Shown here in pieces: positions 12,401-22,525 of a DNA stretch of 64,000 bases. Below the pieces are notes generated by a model. The model saw only the letters and a program-made list of their open reading frames with translations, was not told the DNA's origin and did no database searches. Origin of the DNA: Sphaerolaimus hirsutus. Taxonomy: Eukaryota > Nematoda > Chromadorea > Monhysterida > Sphaerolaimidae. The stretch lies in assembly GCA_964036195.1 (NCBI GenBank), contig OZ038456.1, positions 8,184,001 to 8,248,000 on the forward strand. The letters run 5' to 3'. Every line of letters begins with the position of its first letter. Positions within the stretch are counted from its first letter, which is position 1. The position numbers and the translations under genes are program-made.

Positions 12401-13120
12401 CAAAAAGAACGAGCTATTGGGCGTGGCTTACAACAGAATGATGCGTATGAATGTGGACACTGGAGACGCGGTGAAAACTTGGCGTTATGGAACCATGAAA
12501 AAGTGGCACGTCAATTGGGAAATCAAACATGTGCTTGTCAGTTTTGTTTTGTGTTTTTTTGTGAAAAAATGTTTGTTTTTTTGTGTAACCTGAGGCACCC
12601 GAGGTTGTTCAAAATTGAAAAAAAAACCCGACGATTTTAAGCTCTAATTGTTCAGAACCGTACGTCAAACTCGTTAGCCTAAATATTGACGCTAGAAATA
12701 CTTGTCAATTTACTTAACACTGTCCAGTTGTGGGGTTGGTTTTTTTATATGGTAGGGGAGGCATTTATCCAGTCATCAACATGTAAAAAAAATTCACCAA
12801 GTGTATGTAATTTTCTATTTAATTTCTTGCAACATTTCTTGCAAATAAATTGATTTTTAAAACTGAATCGACAATTTTCCCACACACAAAAAAATCCGCA
12901 GGCGCAATTGGAAGAAGAAAACGTGGAATTCAAGCCGATTTCCGCCGATTGTAAAGTTTGCCACGAATTTATCGGCGGCTACATTTTTTTGTCGATGCGG
13001 TCGAAAGATCAAAATCAAAGTTTAGACGAAAATTTGTTCCACAAATTGACCGGTGGTATGGTGGCGATAAAAACCGGTCCCGGACCTACTATAGCCCAGT
13101 TGCACGGGGGGATTGCCTAA
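3445..13120 (+). CDS. FERMT: Kindlin (FERMT/UNC-112 family), 5' end missing
   Basis: Kindlins are cytoplasmic FERM-PH adaptors that bind integrin beta tails and activate integrins together with talin. Fourteen exons, phases consistent: 3445-3540, 3877-4014, 4209-4288, 4541-4714, 5652-5836, 6487-6592, 7100-7300, 7821-7897, 8511-8635, 8870-8993, 9471-9598, 11598-11811, 12395-12530, 12902-13120. They total 666 residues, so only about 40-45 N-terminal residues are missing compared with vertebrate kindlin-2 (about 680). Landmarks: WSDHALWW (F0/F1), IRHPEELSF (F1), [12 protein letters not shown] (F2), [13 protein letters not shown] and CEVTPDVN (PH domain), [23 protein letters not shown] and [16 protein letters not shown] (F3). 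The vertebrate QW pair needed for integrin binding reads KW here. The protein ends about 18 residues beyond the usual C-terminus. The exon at 4541-4714 (F1 loop, low conservation) is the least certain. Identification is very secure; exon edges are by eye. Confidence 0.95.
3546..3815. repeat. G/C-homopolymer-rich repeat (family J) in kindlin intron
   Basis: The stretch between the first two visible exons carries poly-G/poly-C tracts and ends with GGAACCCCC. Related G/C-tract elements lie at about 6835-7075, 7605-7800, 9620-9762, 20480-21020, 24930-25053 and 38596-39000. Confidence 0.45.
4025..4197. repeat. Degenerate hAT-like MITE in kindlin intron
   Basis: It begins GGGGATGTAAAAATGG and shares the internal phrase CTCCCAGATATGG with the 27228-27927 family. 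It fills most of the intron between exons 3877-4014 and 4209-4288. Confidence 0.5.
4947..5373. mobile_element. hAT-like MITE, TIR CAGGGACGTATCCAGG, TSD GCCAGGGA
   Basis: Its ends are CAGGGACGTATCCAGG and an inverted, slightly diverged copy, GGATACGGCCCTG. Perfect 8-bp duplications GCCAGGGA lie at 4939-4946 and 5374-5381. The interior has poly-G/poly-C tracts and a GGCGCCATGGCG-type palindromic core. It is the same family as 10259-10713. Confidence 0.85.
6137..6371. repeat. Repeat family I with TGACGTCA core
   Basis: This stretch shares blocks (CTATGCATTTTT, CATTATGACGTCATCATT, GACATAAGTAATTTT) with 40488-41004 and 59387-60316, and in part with 43370-43470 inverted. It lies in a kindlin intron. 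Confidence 0.55.
6835..7075. repeat. Family J G/C-tract repeat in kindlin intron
   Basis: The interior is AT-rich, with TGAAAATTAGCCG-like sequence. It is followed by long poly-G and poly-C tracts, ending just before exon 7100-7300. Confidence 0.45.
7605..7800. repeat. Family J G/C-tract repeat in kindlin intron
   Basis: Poly-G runs near 7638 and 7751 alternate with GTAGATAGATAGC and GTAGATGGATAG motifs typical of this family. The repeat ends just upstream of exon 7821-7897. Confidence 0.4.
7977..8390. mobile_element. Tc1/mariner-like palindromic MITE (family B)
   Basis: Left end CCGTATATCCTCGAATAAG; right end TTATTCGAGGATATACCGTA. The interior is rich in CCCCTCGAAT blocks. It lies in the kindlin intron between exons 7821-7897 and 8511-8635. 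Family mates are at 13461-13562, 50151-50548 and 54872-55117. Confidence 0.65.
9008..9171. repeat. Palindromic element (family D, GTTGACATNNACACAAATGT)
   Basis: Left arm contains CTAGTTGACATCGACACC; right arm contains the inverted GGTGTCGATGTCAACTAG. The whole unit can fold as a hairpin. It is in the kindlin intron after exon 8870-8993. Confidence 0.7.
9763..10725. mobile_element. hAT-like element family F (CCCGAT-rich) with nested element
   Basis: Left end GGGTTCAAACGGGATCCCG, right end GTTTGAACCCTA, interior made of irregular repeats of ATCCCGATCCCG. It is interrupted by the 10259-10713 element, whose GTTTGAAC target duplication comes from this element's own right terminus. It lies in the kindlin intron between exons 9471-9598 and 11598-11811. 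Confidence 0.75.
10259..10713. mobile_element. hAT-like MITE nested in family F, TSD GTTTGAAC
   Basis: Starts CAAGGACGTATCCAGG and ends GGATACGTCCCTG. Exact 8-bp duplications GTTTGAAC are at 10251-10258 and 10714-10721. It is a second copy of the 4947-5373 family, in the opposite orientation judging from its G/C tracts. Confidence 0.85.
10969..11407. mobile_element. Tc1/mariner-like MITE (family A) in kindlin intron
   Basis: Starts GGTATTTCCTCGAAATACCC and ends with the inverted TTTCGAGGAAATACGGTA. C-rich arms flank a unique centre around GCATTTTTCGACGTCTGCGT, which is shared with 35634-35660 and 38085-38110. Confidence 0.75.
11826..12037. repeat. Inverted-repeat MITE (family C, GGAAGCGTGCCA)
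   Basis: Left arm CACGTTGGAAGCGTGCCA; right arm GGCACGCTTCCAGCG, then GTGTAAAGTGACTGGAGTAT. Copies at 22526-22742, 23959-24328, 28176-28424, 35330-35587 and 36220-36460 share both arms. This one begins only about 15 bp after kindlin exon 11598-11811. Confidence 0.65.
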
Positions 13121-13460
13121 TTTTTCATTTTTATCGACTCGTTTTTATCTTATTATGGAATGTTGCCAAATTTGAGAGTTTTTAAAAATGTGTACGATTT
13201 TTTGTGAATTGTAAATGTGTGTATGCCTGAGCTGGGTTATTTCAAATTATTTTGCTTCATAATAGGTGGGGTGTCGCTATTTATTTATTTATTAACACTC
13301 ATTATTGGCTTAATTTTGCAATGCTACAGCACCGAAATAGGTTTCTTGTCATTGTTTTGAAAGTTACATGAAAAGGTTGTCAAAACGTGCCTGCCATGGA
13401 GTTCTGTTGTGCTGAATTTTATATTTAACTTACAATATTTACGCGAATAAATAGTAGTAT

Positions 13461-13562
13461 CGTATATCCTCGAATAAAACCCAGCGGAGTTGTTTTTTCG
13501 TCGTACTTTTTTGAGTGGGTAGTTATTCAACGGGGCCGATTTATAAGTACGAGGCTATACGG
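13461..13562. mobile_element. Short Tc1/mariner-like MITE (family B)
   Basis: Starts CGTATATCCTCGAATAAAAC and ends GAGGCTATACGG. It lies downstream of the kindlin stop codon; an AATAAA hexamer just before it (about 13446) could serve as the kindlin poly(A) signal. Confidence 0.5.
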
Positions 13563-13940
13563 TATTTATTTATCACAAACGCTTACCTAGTTTTTAATGC
13601 GGATATTTTGAGAACGTCTACTCTACTGTCAGTATTTTATAACAATTTTATTCGCACAAGAAATTTATCAATTTATGCACATGTAATTTGCTTCGAGTGT
13701 ATGCTTTTTCTCGATTATACTACAAGCGCACATTGATCTGATCCGAGCAGCTTTTATTGCCGTATATTTACAGAAAATAATATTTACGATTTTCACGAAG
13801 CGTTCGAACGACATTAAACGCCGAAAAGTTCATTTTTCACTCTGGAATGGATCAAAGCCAATAGCACAAAGCAAAAAATTATAGTTGTGTGTTTCTGAGT
13901 TGACGCCCTGTTGCAGCTGAAAATAGAGTAACAAGATATA

Positions 13941-14121
13941 CCGTATATCCTCGAAATCCCCCCTAGAAATCCCACTTTGTTCTGCATTGCCTCGATAACA
14001 AACAGCAGCTTTTGTCATTGACGTTATTTTTACTATCAATTGGGGGGGGGGGTATTTCGAGGGGGGTCTATTAATTCGTAGGTGTCATTTTGAGGGTATG
14101 GGGTATTTCGAGGAAATACGG
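13941..14121. mobile_element. Tc1/mariner-like MITE (families A/B)
   Basis: Left end CCGTATATCCTCGAAATCCC preceded by TA; right end TTTCGAGGAAATACGG followed by TA. The TA duplication and the palindromic ends define the element. Confidence 0.7.
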
Positions 14122-14405
14122 TATAGACTACTAATAGTTGATGATACGCAATTTTTCACCAGACTGGGAACTTGATGTGGCTGGTCATCTTTGCTTCTCT
14201 ACAAAAAAAAATAATAAAAAATTCTTACAGCGTGACGTCGTTGCAGCAACACAAGCTGTAAAGAAAGAAATAAAAATAAAAATCACGCTATTTCTAAAAT
14301 ATCCAACAAAGAACCCACCTCCGTTCATATCTGTAGCGTTCGCCTGCAAATGTTCTCCTATTTCAATATATCGAATTGAAACTTTTTTCTTGAATAAACC
14401 CCACT

Positions 14406-14511
14406 GGTGCCACTCCCAGACCCTGTAAAAGACCCTTTAAAGTGTCAAGGGTAAACCCCTTTACAGGGTTTTTTTACAGAGTCTGAGAGTACCCCCAGGG
14501 CTAAAAAAATC
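14406..14511. mobile_element. Family E element, minimal copy
   Basis: Left end CTGGTGCCACTCCCAGACCC, inner CCCTGTAAAAG, right end GTCTGAGAGTACCCCCAG. At about 106 bp it is one of the shortest copies of the family that forms introns elsewhere in the window. It is intergenic here. Confidence 0.6.
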
Positions 14512-14752
14512 CTGGGGGCTATACGAAGTACAGCAAACTTTAAAAGAAGGTCCCACCGACCATTTAAGTTTCCAGCTGCCGAAGTTGTATCCCCGCAATC
14601 GTTTGGCACCAAACATTCCACGCGGTAGCTGCGTTTTTTTGGCTCAGTTTTATCGGAATAGCTTTCGTCAATTCCTGCTACTGAACATTTTTAGGCGAGC
14701 TAAAAGCGCCAAAACTTGGCTATTTTAAACATAGCGCAAGTGAAAACGAGTA

Positions 14753-14862
14753 CCGTATTTCCTGGAAATACCCCCCCCCCTCGAAATACTACCCCTTCGT
14801 TTAACCTCCCCTCAAAATTTTCACTGTGAAAAAACCCCCGGGGGTAATTCGAGGAAATACGG
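14753..14862. mobile_element. 110-bp Tc1/mariner-like MITE (family A)
   Basis: TA-flanked, starting CCGTATTTCCTGGAAATACC and ending TTCGAGGAAATACGG. Confidence 0.7.
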
Positions 14863-15223
14863 TAAGCACCAGCGGTAACATAAACTGCATAAAAATGGCT
14901 ATTTGGGCGCAAGTCATGTAAAATCCCCTGTAAGATGGCAACTCGGTTGCCATTTTCATTGACTTTCAACGCATTTGACATTTTCCAGGGCATTTTGCAT
15001 GACCTGACCACTTTACATGATATTTGACATTTTACAGGGTCTGCCCTACCTGCCATCCCACAGTTCAGCTACCCCATGCTTGAGTGACTGGCTGGGCATT
15101 TCCGGTGCCCCAATAAAGTCATAGGATAGGGCCTCTATGTTCAGCCATGAAGTGTCTTCCTGTGCAATTTGAACAACTTTAAAGTTTCTGTATCAGTTTA
15201 TTGCACTTTTGAAAAACTTTTTT

Positions 15224-15961
15224 TTAAATTATTTTTAAAAACCGCACATCAAGAGAATTATTGGTCATGTGCAGAATGTCATTGTCATCCTGGGGGCAGT
15301 CCCAAACCGTGTAAAATGTGAAATGTCATGCAAAGTGTCAAAAGTCATGTAAAATGCCCTGTAAAATGGCAACCGAGTTGACATTTTGCATGACATTTGA
15401 AATTTTACAGGGCCTGGGATTGTCATCCTGCATTGTCCAGGGATGAGCGCAGCCCCTTTTCTCCATTTTTCTGTATGTTCTGCCCACCCCAATTTCTTCC
15501 ACTAGCTGTGGAAACAATGTGATTATGTCTGGGACTACAATTGCAGAAATTGTTAAATGATATGAGAAGTGATAAGTAGCAAAGGTTGTAAAAGTGGTTA
15601 TTAAAGTAGCAAATTCACTTGTATATGGCCATTGACCAATGACAAAGTTGAATGTCCATTGACAAATGACAAAGTTGAATGACCATTGACAAAGTGAAAG
15701 CATTTGAAAATACAATTTTTCAATTATAAATCTACAAATCATTTTTCTTCTCATATGACAGTTTCCACCTAATAATTATTTTTGAACCACCTTGTAACAG
15801 AAGCCGCCATCCCTCATATCACATTTGTCTCCAGAAACTGTCAAAGGGCCCATTCCCATCAAATTCTCATCCATAGTAGAAGTGGAGACACACTGCATTT
15901 TTGTGCCTGACACAACATTTGTTGCCGCCACCACAAGTAGTGTGACATAAAGATGGCACAC
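15224..15961 (-). CDS. Small secreted Ly6/ET-like protein, split by a family E insertion
   Basis: Exon 1 (15961-15791) starts MCHLYVTLLVVAATNVVSG, a good signal peptide, followed by MQC, GDKC and FCYK. Exon 2 starts at 15505 after TTTCCACAG and gives LVEEIGVGRTYRKMEKRGCA. The FCY...RGC spacing resembles Ly6/ET-module secreted proteins of nematodes; this is pattern recognition only. At 15430 a family E element (15293-15422) with perfect 8-bp duplication interrupts the frame. The sequence beyond it (15284-15224) continues in the same frame to a TAA after DILHMTNNSLDV. Read straight through, the element instead supplies 25 different residues and a stop. If it is spliced exactly at the duplication, the donor would be GA, not GT. 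The uninterrupted product would be about 104 residues. Functional state uncertain. Confidence 0.6.
15293..15422. mobile_element. Family E element with perfect TSD TCATCCTG
   Basis: The 130-bp element starts GGGGCAGTCCC and ends GGCCTGGGATTG on this strand. Exact duplications TCATCCTG lie at 15285-15292 and 15423-15430, indicating a fairly young insertion. Confidence 0.85.
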
Positions 15962-17502
15962 TCAAGTTTGCAAATTGAAAATCATTTTAGAATGTTTTTT
16001 AAAGTTTCTAAAAAAGTTTTCAAATTCAGAATGAATAAATTTTCAATTGAATTTTCCACCAGAAATTGGAATTTCGAAGATTAAAAATACCCTTTTTGAT
16101 ATTATGTTATTGAATTGAATGTGCTGATTTCAGTTAGGATGCTTTTGTCCGGTAAAATCAAACACTGAAAATAGTATGATAAAAAGTAAGAATGGTAAAT
16201 AGTTTTCAGACCAGTAATTTTTTAAATCAGCATTTCATAGTCACAAAATCTGAAATTCAAAAGTGAAATCAAGACCGTTGAACATCATACAACTTCAAAA
16301 ACTCATCTTGAAAAAAACTTAAAAATTTTAACGTTGTCTTCAAGAGAGTTTGCCATCGTTACCACCACGAGGAATTTTCTTGTTGCCTATGATGTCAACT
16401 GTATTGATAAACGTAAGTTACTTGATACTTATGTGCGGTCGACTTGATTACAGCCGTATATTGGCTCACCTCACTTAGCATTCTGTCACCATCGAACCTT
16501 TTGGCTAAACTTTACCGCATTAATGAAATAATTATTAACTACCTATTTCTGGTTGCTTCTCGGATTTATAAACGGGGTGTTACTACCGTAACGGGGATAC
16601 GTAGAAACTATCGCTCATTTTACGTATAATTTGGCTTTCCGCCAAAAAAATTTAAAACTCGTCGAAAAAAGAAAATTTTTGCGCTTGCCGGTCAATTGCT
16701 AGATTCTACTTTCCGTCCGGCTTGGCACGCTGCCCGCTTGCGCTTGGGAAGGTTTTTAGGCATTGACCCCGCCTTGATGATGAACTCAGGTCGGGGTCGG
16801 CGGCGGAATGGATCAAAGGTTGAGTGCCATGGGATTAACTGTGGACTCACTCGGGATTATTGCTCAGATTTGGTGTGGTGGCTTTAATTGGTGTGTGTAA
16901 ATACTTGTGACCGGTAGAATTTTGATGATTTTGATCAGAGATGTGTGGCAATATTTGATGTGCTCTGCTTTGATGACAAACTTGCTAACTTGACCGGGAA
17001 GGTGTTTATGATAAGAACAAGTTTACGTCGTTATTTACATGCAATTTTTATTCTCACTCTTCAAATGTTTTTTTTACATATCCATTTACGTCAAAATTTT
17101 GTAGATGTATTTATAAAATGTATTTTTGTAAAAGTCTGAATTCACCACTGTCAACTATCTATTCTGATGTAAACTTTGAATGATGTAACAAAAAACGGGA
17201 TGATCTACGCTAAATGTACGCTTAATCCGACCGCATTCAGCCTTTGATTCATTCCGCACAAAATTGTTGGCATGAAAAGTGTCAATTCAATCGGCGCAAT
17301 TAAATACGCGTGCAGTGGGGGTCGTGTTTTTCATTAGAAGTCAACCACATGCGTGCAATTTGGTCAGCAGACGCGACTCTTTATAAAAAACTTCCCGCGT
17401 GCAACCCAAGCCAAGCCATAGGCCGGACGGAAAATACAGTCAATCGGTCAATTTTGTTTTTCGTTGCGTCTGATTTCTGCCCTGTTTTTGCCCAATTCAA
17501 AA
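15962..17502. other. Gene-free region upstream of HP1
   Basis: AT-rich with no recognised coding exon. A terminus-like GCCATCGTTAC near 16351 resembles one end of the TAACGATGG hAT family, but no partner end was found. The HP1 promoter is presumably in the last few hundred bases; no core motif could be assigned. Confidence 0.4.
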
Positions 17503-20500
17503 ATGTCTGACAACGAGGCTTCAGAGGGAGGTTAGATTTGTGACACTTTTGTAGATCGAGATTTGATTGGGGTTCAAACGGGATCCTCGATCCCGATTAT
17601 TTGAAAAGTCGATCGCGATTCCGAGATTTTTGTAATACCGATCCCGATAGAATTCTCCTAATCCGGATACCGAGAAGATTTTTACCAAATCATTTTGAAT
17701 ATGGCTGCAATGTGAACGTAAACCCCCAGTGTTCAACTTTGCCACTTCACTGGCATCCAAGTGTGTTTTTAGATATTTCTTGTGGAATTAGAGAAAACCA
17801 CTTAATACCATGATTTTGTCCAATCCCGAAAAGACTGAATGCCGAAACTTTAACAATCCCGAATCTTTCTGTGATTTACACATCCCCATTTTGCAAAATT
17901 TGATTTAATGTCATCCAAAATCATATTTTATCCGCAGAGGAGTACGTGGTGGAGAAAATCCTGGAAGCCAAGGGCAAGGGAAAAAGCACACTCTATCTCG
18001 TTAAATGGCAAGGCTATCCGGAGTTTGTTTGACGTTTGAAACATTTTTTTACGTAAATTTTTTTTTGACGCAACCAAGGTTGTTTTCAGAAGCGAAAACA
18101 CTTGGGAGCCGATCGAAAATTTGGACGGGTGCGAGGACGCTTTGAAGGAGTTCAACGATAAGAAGGTTTGTAAAGTATACAGGCTGCTCTGGGGCAACGT
18201 TCTGGGATGCGTTTGCAACGTTCAGCGCGAAATTATTGGCACAATTCCCGCGACATTTTTGAAACATTTGGCAGCATTGCCTCCAGCTATATTTGTATAA
18301 CATAGCCTTCCGTATCTGAACCGTCTTTTGCACCTGCAATTAGGGCGATTTCCAATTTTTCAACGTTGGCAGCAAAGGCAGAAAATTTTACACTCAACAT
18401 TTGAATCTTTCTATTGACAACGAGCAGGCCCATTAGCCATTCATTGCTATTCACTTTGAAATTATCGACTATTATATGTTTTTAGTGGCCTCAAATTCCG
18501 AACAGAGAAAATGCCAAATTTTAATAACACGTAAACGTCGTCGTTACGTTTTCACGTCACCTAAACTGCAACGTTGCCCCACCCCCTTTCCACAGAAACG
18601 TACGAGCACCAGTACCCCCAGTGGGCGGGGCGGGCCGGCCTCCAGGACGAAACGGGCATCCCCAGACGATACTGATGACGACATGCCACTCACCGGCACT
18701 GGCAAGAAGCCAAAAAAGGTGGCTTGTGTTGTACTGTTTTCATTTTTGGGGGAACTGAGATCAGTCGTTCTGGTGCTAGTTAGGGTTCAAACGGGATCCC
18801 GATCCCGGATCCCGTGAAATTCCGGGATTTACCAGTCCCGATCCCGATCCCGAAACCCCAATCCCGATCCCGATCCCGAAATCTCAAAAATACCAATCCC
18901 GATCCCGAAAGTTTTCAAATCCCGATCCCGATCCCGAGAAACTCCCAAGTCCGGGATCCCAATCCGGGAAAAATTAGTGGAAATTATAAAAAGTGAAATA
19001 ATGACGTTTTTGCATGCAAAAAAGTGGATGCAAACCCCCAGCGTCAATTTTATGCCACTTTTCTGGCATCCAACAGTGTTTTGAGACCTTTATGAACAAC
19101 TGTTAATGCCAGAAAAATGGCCAAAATCTCTATCCCTAGAACCCAATCCCGATCCCGGAAAAATGCCAATCCCGATCCCGTGACCCCAATCCCGGCCAAT
19201 CCCGATCCCGATCCCGAAATCTCAAAAAACCGATCCCGATCCCGAAACCCCAATCCCGATCCCGATCCCGAAATTTCAAAAAGTGAATCCCGATTAGCAT
19301 TGAAAAAAATGGCCGGTTTTGAGAAAATATAATTAAATATTATCTCAGAAAATCTCTCAGGAAAAAAATATAATTAAATCTCTTGGGCCATTTTCGAAAA
19401 TATAATTAAATCTCTGAGAAAATCTTTTGCCATTCAAAAAATCTCAAAATCTCTCAACTTAAATTATGATTCAATCGATAGGTATGTATCTCAAGGTGTT
19501 TGAACCAGAGGCATTTGTTTGAGTAGATATTAAGCACCTTATGTGTTGTTTCAGCTTTTACTACTACTTTTTATACTACCACCTACTATCTAAATAAGCA
19601 ACAAAAATATAATTTAGGTTCATTTTTCCTCATAATCGAATACCTTACTTTCACGTGTGAAGCCTACCTTACTTTCACGTGTGAAGCCTAAAAATGCCTA
19701 TCCCAATCCCGATCCCGTGACCCCAATCCCGGCCAATCCCGATCCCGATCCCGAAATCTCAAATTACCAATCCCGATCCTGATCCCGATCCCGAAACCTC
19801 AATCCCGATCCCGATCCCGAAATCTCAAAAAGTGAATCCCGATCCCGATCCCGAAAAGTCAATCCCGTTTGAACCCTAGTGCTAGTCCCGCACCCTGGAA
19901 AGCGGCATGTAAGATTCCATGCAAATTTGTCAACTGATGCAGAATGTCAAAGGTTCAGTACGTAATAAAATATTTTGTTTTCAATTGACATTTTGCATGG
20001 CATTTGACACTTGACTTTACAGGGTGCTGGACTGCCCCTTGGTGGGCAACCGCGGATTTCTCAGACACCGTGTTTTTTGGTTTTTCAACATTTTCAGTGT
20101 TTTTCGGGCTTGTTTTTCGAATTTTGAATTTATTTTCGATCAGGCCAACTTGCGTTTTCCTTTGATAAAATCAGTATGCTGCGTAATTGCACACATTTTT
20201 GTCAGTTTTCACTTTTGTCTCTTTAGGCGATCCTTAAAATTGAAAAACCCTATCATTTTCAATCAACCACGACACCCCCCAAAACCGGGCCAAATCTTTC
20301 GCGTAGGGCGGAGATAAAGCGACCAAAAACGCCGTGGAGCGGGGCGTGCGCGCGGAGAAAATCGTCGGCGCGACGCGAATCGACGAGGAGTTGCACTTTT
20401 TGGTCCAGTTCAAGGGCGGCGAGGAGGAGTTGGTCCAGAATAAGTCCGTTTTGGCTTGGGTTGTTCTTTGAGTGGACTTCAGGGGTCTCCAATGGAGGGG

Positions 20501-21573
20501 GTAACCCCAACCCCTCAATTGACCGTCTATCTATACCAGGCCGATTGGGGGGGGGGCTCAGCTGCCTATGTATCCTGGCGGGGTTTTTGTTATGCTACTA
20601 TCACCTGAGCCCCATGAGGAATTTTGCGTGTATTTTTGCTAAAAATCGCTTATATTTTCTCTATTTTGCCAATTTTCACGTTCAGAATCACGTAATTAGT
20701 GGGTCATATACATATTTTTAGCTATGTTTACCTATTTAGACTATTTTTGACTTTGCAGTTTAGACTCCGCGAAGGATCAAAATACTGGAAATCCCTCGTG
20801 TACCTGCGATAAAAGATTTAAACACATCTGGGTATAACACGTATCTAACCAAAAACAATTGAAAATGGACAATATGATGCACATGAACAAGCGATTTTGA
20901 AGGTTAATATGGCTGAAAGTGAAGTAAAATTAACGATTTTCAGCCAAAAAATGAGGAAATCTAGATATTTACAAATAGCTTTAGCTTTTATCGAGTAACC
21001 CCCCCCCCCCCGATGCCTACTAGACCCCTGCTAATGAGGACGTGCTAGTTCTGGGGCAGGTTTCACAAATTGAGAAGTGATAAGTAAAATGGCAAATGCG
21101 AAGTTAATTGAGAAGTGAATTGGCAAAAGCGAAGTGAATTGATAAGGAAATTGGCGAAAGCGAAGTGAATTGATAAGAAAATTGGCAAAAGCGAAGTGAA
21201 TTGATAAGAAAATTGGCAAAAGCGATATTTCACAAGCGGCAAAATCACTTTTTTATTATTATATAGCTTTTGCCAATTTATTTGCCATTTCACTTCGCTT
21301 TGCCAATTTTCTTCTCAATTCACTTCGCATTTGCCGTTTTACTTGTCACTTCGCAATTTGCGGGACTGGCGCCTGGTCGTGGCATGTCTGAAATTCTGAA
21401 AATATTTCCATGCCACCAATTTTTACATATTACATTCGTTTGCATAACCCGCGTCGCGAAAATGCGCACAAAAATTCAGGATGGCTCGCGAGAGGTTCCC
21501 GCAGCTGGTTATCGATTTCTACGAGGCGCGGGTCGTTTTCTCCACTCCCAGCGCAGAAAAAGAGAACAAGTGA
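17503..21573 (+). CDS. HP1: Heterochromatin protein 1 (chromobox) homologue, complete
   Basis: HP1 binds histone H3 methylated at lysine 9 through its chromodomain and dimerises through a chromoshadow domain to build heterochromatin. Six exons, phases consistent: 17503-17530, 17938-18022, 18090-18165, 18596-18718, 20307-20443, 21480-21573; 180 residues, normal for the family. Chromodomain about residues 10-60 (EEYVVEKILEAK, LVKWQGYPE, NTWEPIENL), with aromatic cage residues Y12, W33 and Y36 present. The hinge is short and Lys/Arg/Ser/Thr-rich. Chromoshadow domain about 105-172 (VERGVRAEKIVGATR, FPQLVIDFYEARVVF). Dimer-interface I161 is kept, but the usual C-terminal tryptophan (LTW) that helps dock PxVxL partners is F170. 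The start is chosen at MSDNEASEG because it directly precedes the acidic stretch and chromodomain. Intron 4 holds a family E copy interrupted by an F element. Confidence 0.97.
17571..17880. repeat. Degenerate family F (CCCGAT-rich) element in HP1 intron 1
   Basis: Starts GGGTTCAAACGGGATCC and carries scattered CCGATCCCGAT motifs, TTTGCCACTTCACTGGCATC and CAATCCCGAA. The right end is not clear. Confidence 0.55.
18767..20045. mobile_element. Family E element split by a family F insertion
   Basis: The left end CTGGTGCTAGT is separated from the rest (CTAGTCCCGCACCCTGG ... CTTTACAGGGTGCTGGACTG at 19880-20037) by the family F element. It lies inside HP1 intron 4 but does not coincide with the intron ends. 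Confidence 0.65.
18781..19878. mobile_element. hAT-like family F element, TSD GTGCTAGT
   Basis: Starts TAGGGTTCAAACGGGATCCC and ends ATCCCGTTTGAACCCTA. Perfect 8-bp duplications GTGCTAGT are at 18773-18780 and 19879-19886. The interior contains long irregular ATCCCG arrays and a region (about 19293-19460) similar to the 40662-40905 element, probably a nested insertion. It sits inside a family E copy in HP1 intron 4. Confidence 0.85.
20480..21020. repeat. Family J G/C-tract repeat in HP1 intron 5
   Basis: Begins GGGGTCTCCAATGG, has GTAACCCC and CTATCTATACC motifs, and ends near a poly-C tract and TAGACCCCTG. It closely resembles the start of 38596-39000. Confidence 0.45.
21062..21372. repeat. 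Inverted-repeat element with AATTGGCAAAAGCGAAGTG tandem units
   Basis: Four to five left-arm units of about 32 bp (GATAAGAAAATTGGCAAAAG) face inverted units (CACTTCGC...TTGCCAATT). The right end GCGGGACTGGCGCCTG resembles a family E terminus. It lies in HP1 intron 5. Confidence 0.55.
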
Positions 21574-21595
21574 AACGTTACGTTTTGACGTCACG

Positions 21596-21790
21596 CACCC
21601 TAGTTGACGTTTGAATGTCAACTGGTTTGTGTCAACTCAGATTTTAGTTCACGCGTCTCAGAACGATCTTCTGTAATATTTTGCAACGTTGCATGGTCTT
21701 TTGGAGATCGGTCTGAAATCGGCAAACGTGAGCTGAAATGTAAGTTGACATAAACCAGTTGACGTTCAAATGTCAACTAGTGTGTGTAGC
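21596..21790. repeat. Family D inverted repeat
   Basis: Arms CACCCTAGTTGACGTTTGAA and TTCAAATGTCAACTAGTGTG face each other, with a second inner pair GTCAACTGGTTTGTGTCAAC / GTTGACATAAACCAGTTGAC. Confidence 0.65.
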
Positions 21791-22525
21791 GTTTTTTCAT
21801 CCGAATGTGACTCGTGTCGTTTTTCGTGCGACTGTTGGCGATTTACGAGGTTCGATTTTTGATGCGCGGAAAATGTACGCGTGTGTTACTTCAACTGGCG
21901 TAATATACAACAGTTGACGGCGACGTCGACTACATCAAATGCGAATTTAAATTTTAGTTGACGGATGGAGTTTACTTGAAAATCAAAACCAGTCGGCGAT
22001 TGGTGTCAACTGCTGTGCATATTTAGCGCATTGGCGCACCGCATACTGAAAATTTTTGGTTTCGCTTTCGAACGATTTTTGGCTAAGTATGAACGTACGT
22101 ACATACAACTAGAAGTGCGTTCGAACGTTTTTCGTAACGAAAAAGAGGCTGCCATACAGATTTTTGAAACGTCCGAACGATTTGAGTTATGATTTCTTTT
22201 TGGTTCTAGTTATGAATTCATTCTTTGCCAAAAATCGTTCGAACGTGAGCCCAAATTTACAGTGTGCGTCCGAGTTTTACGCCTTTTTCACGCGACATAT
22301 TTCCACATCCACGCAACAAAAATGGTGTGTTATTGCGAAAGCGGATAAACGGCTAGCATGGTCTGTATTTGTACAATTTTGTTTGCCACATTTGAAAATA
22401 GTTTTTCAAGTAAATTTTTTGAGGAACTGAATGTTCGATTTTACGGTAAACCCGCTATTATGTGGCAAACATTTGCGTGAACTATCCCGAGGGACGTAAC
22501 ATTGTAACTCTGCTCGTTTATATAC

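Noticed and set aside
14919-15048. Another introner-type intron (minus strand GGCAG|GTAGGG donor)
   Set aside because: The other end of this family E copy is missing or degraded and no convincing flanking exons were found.
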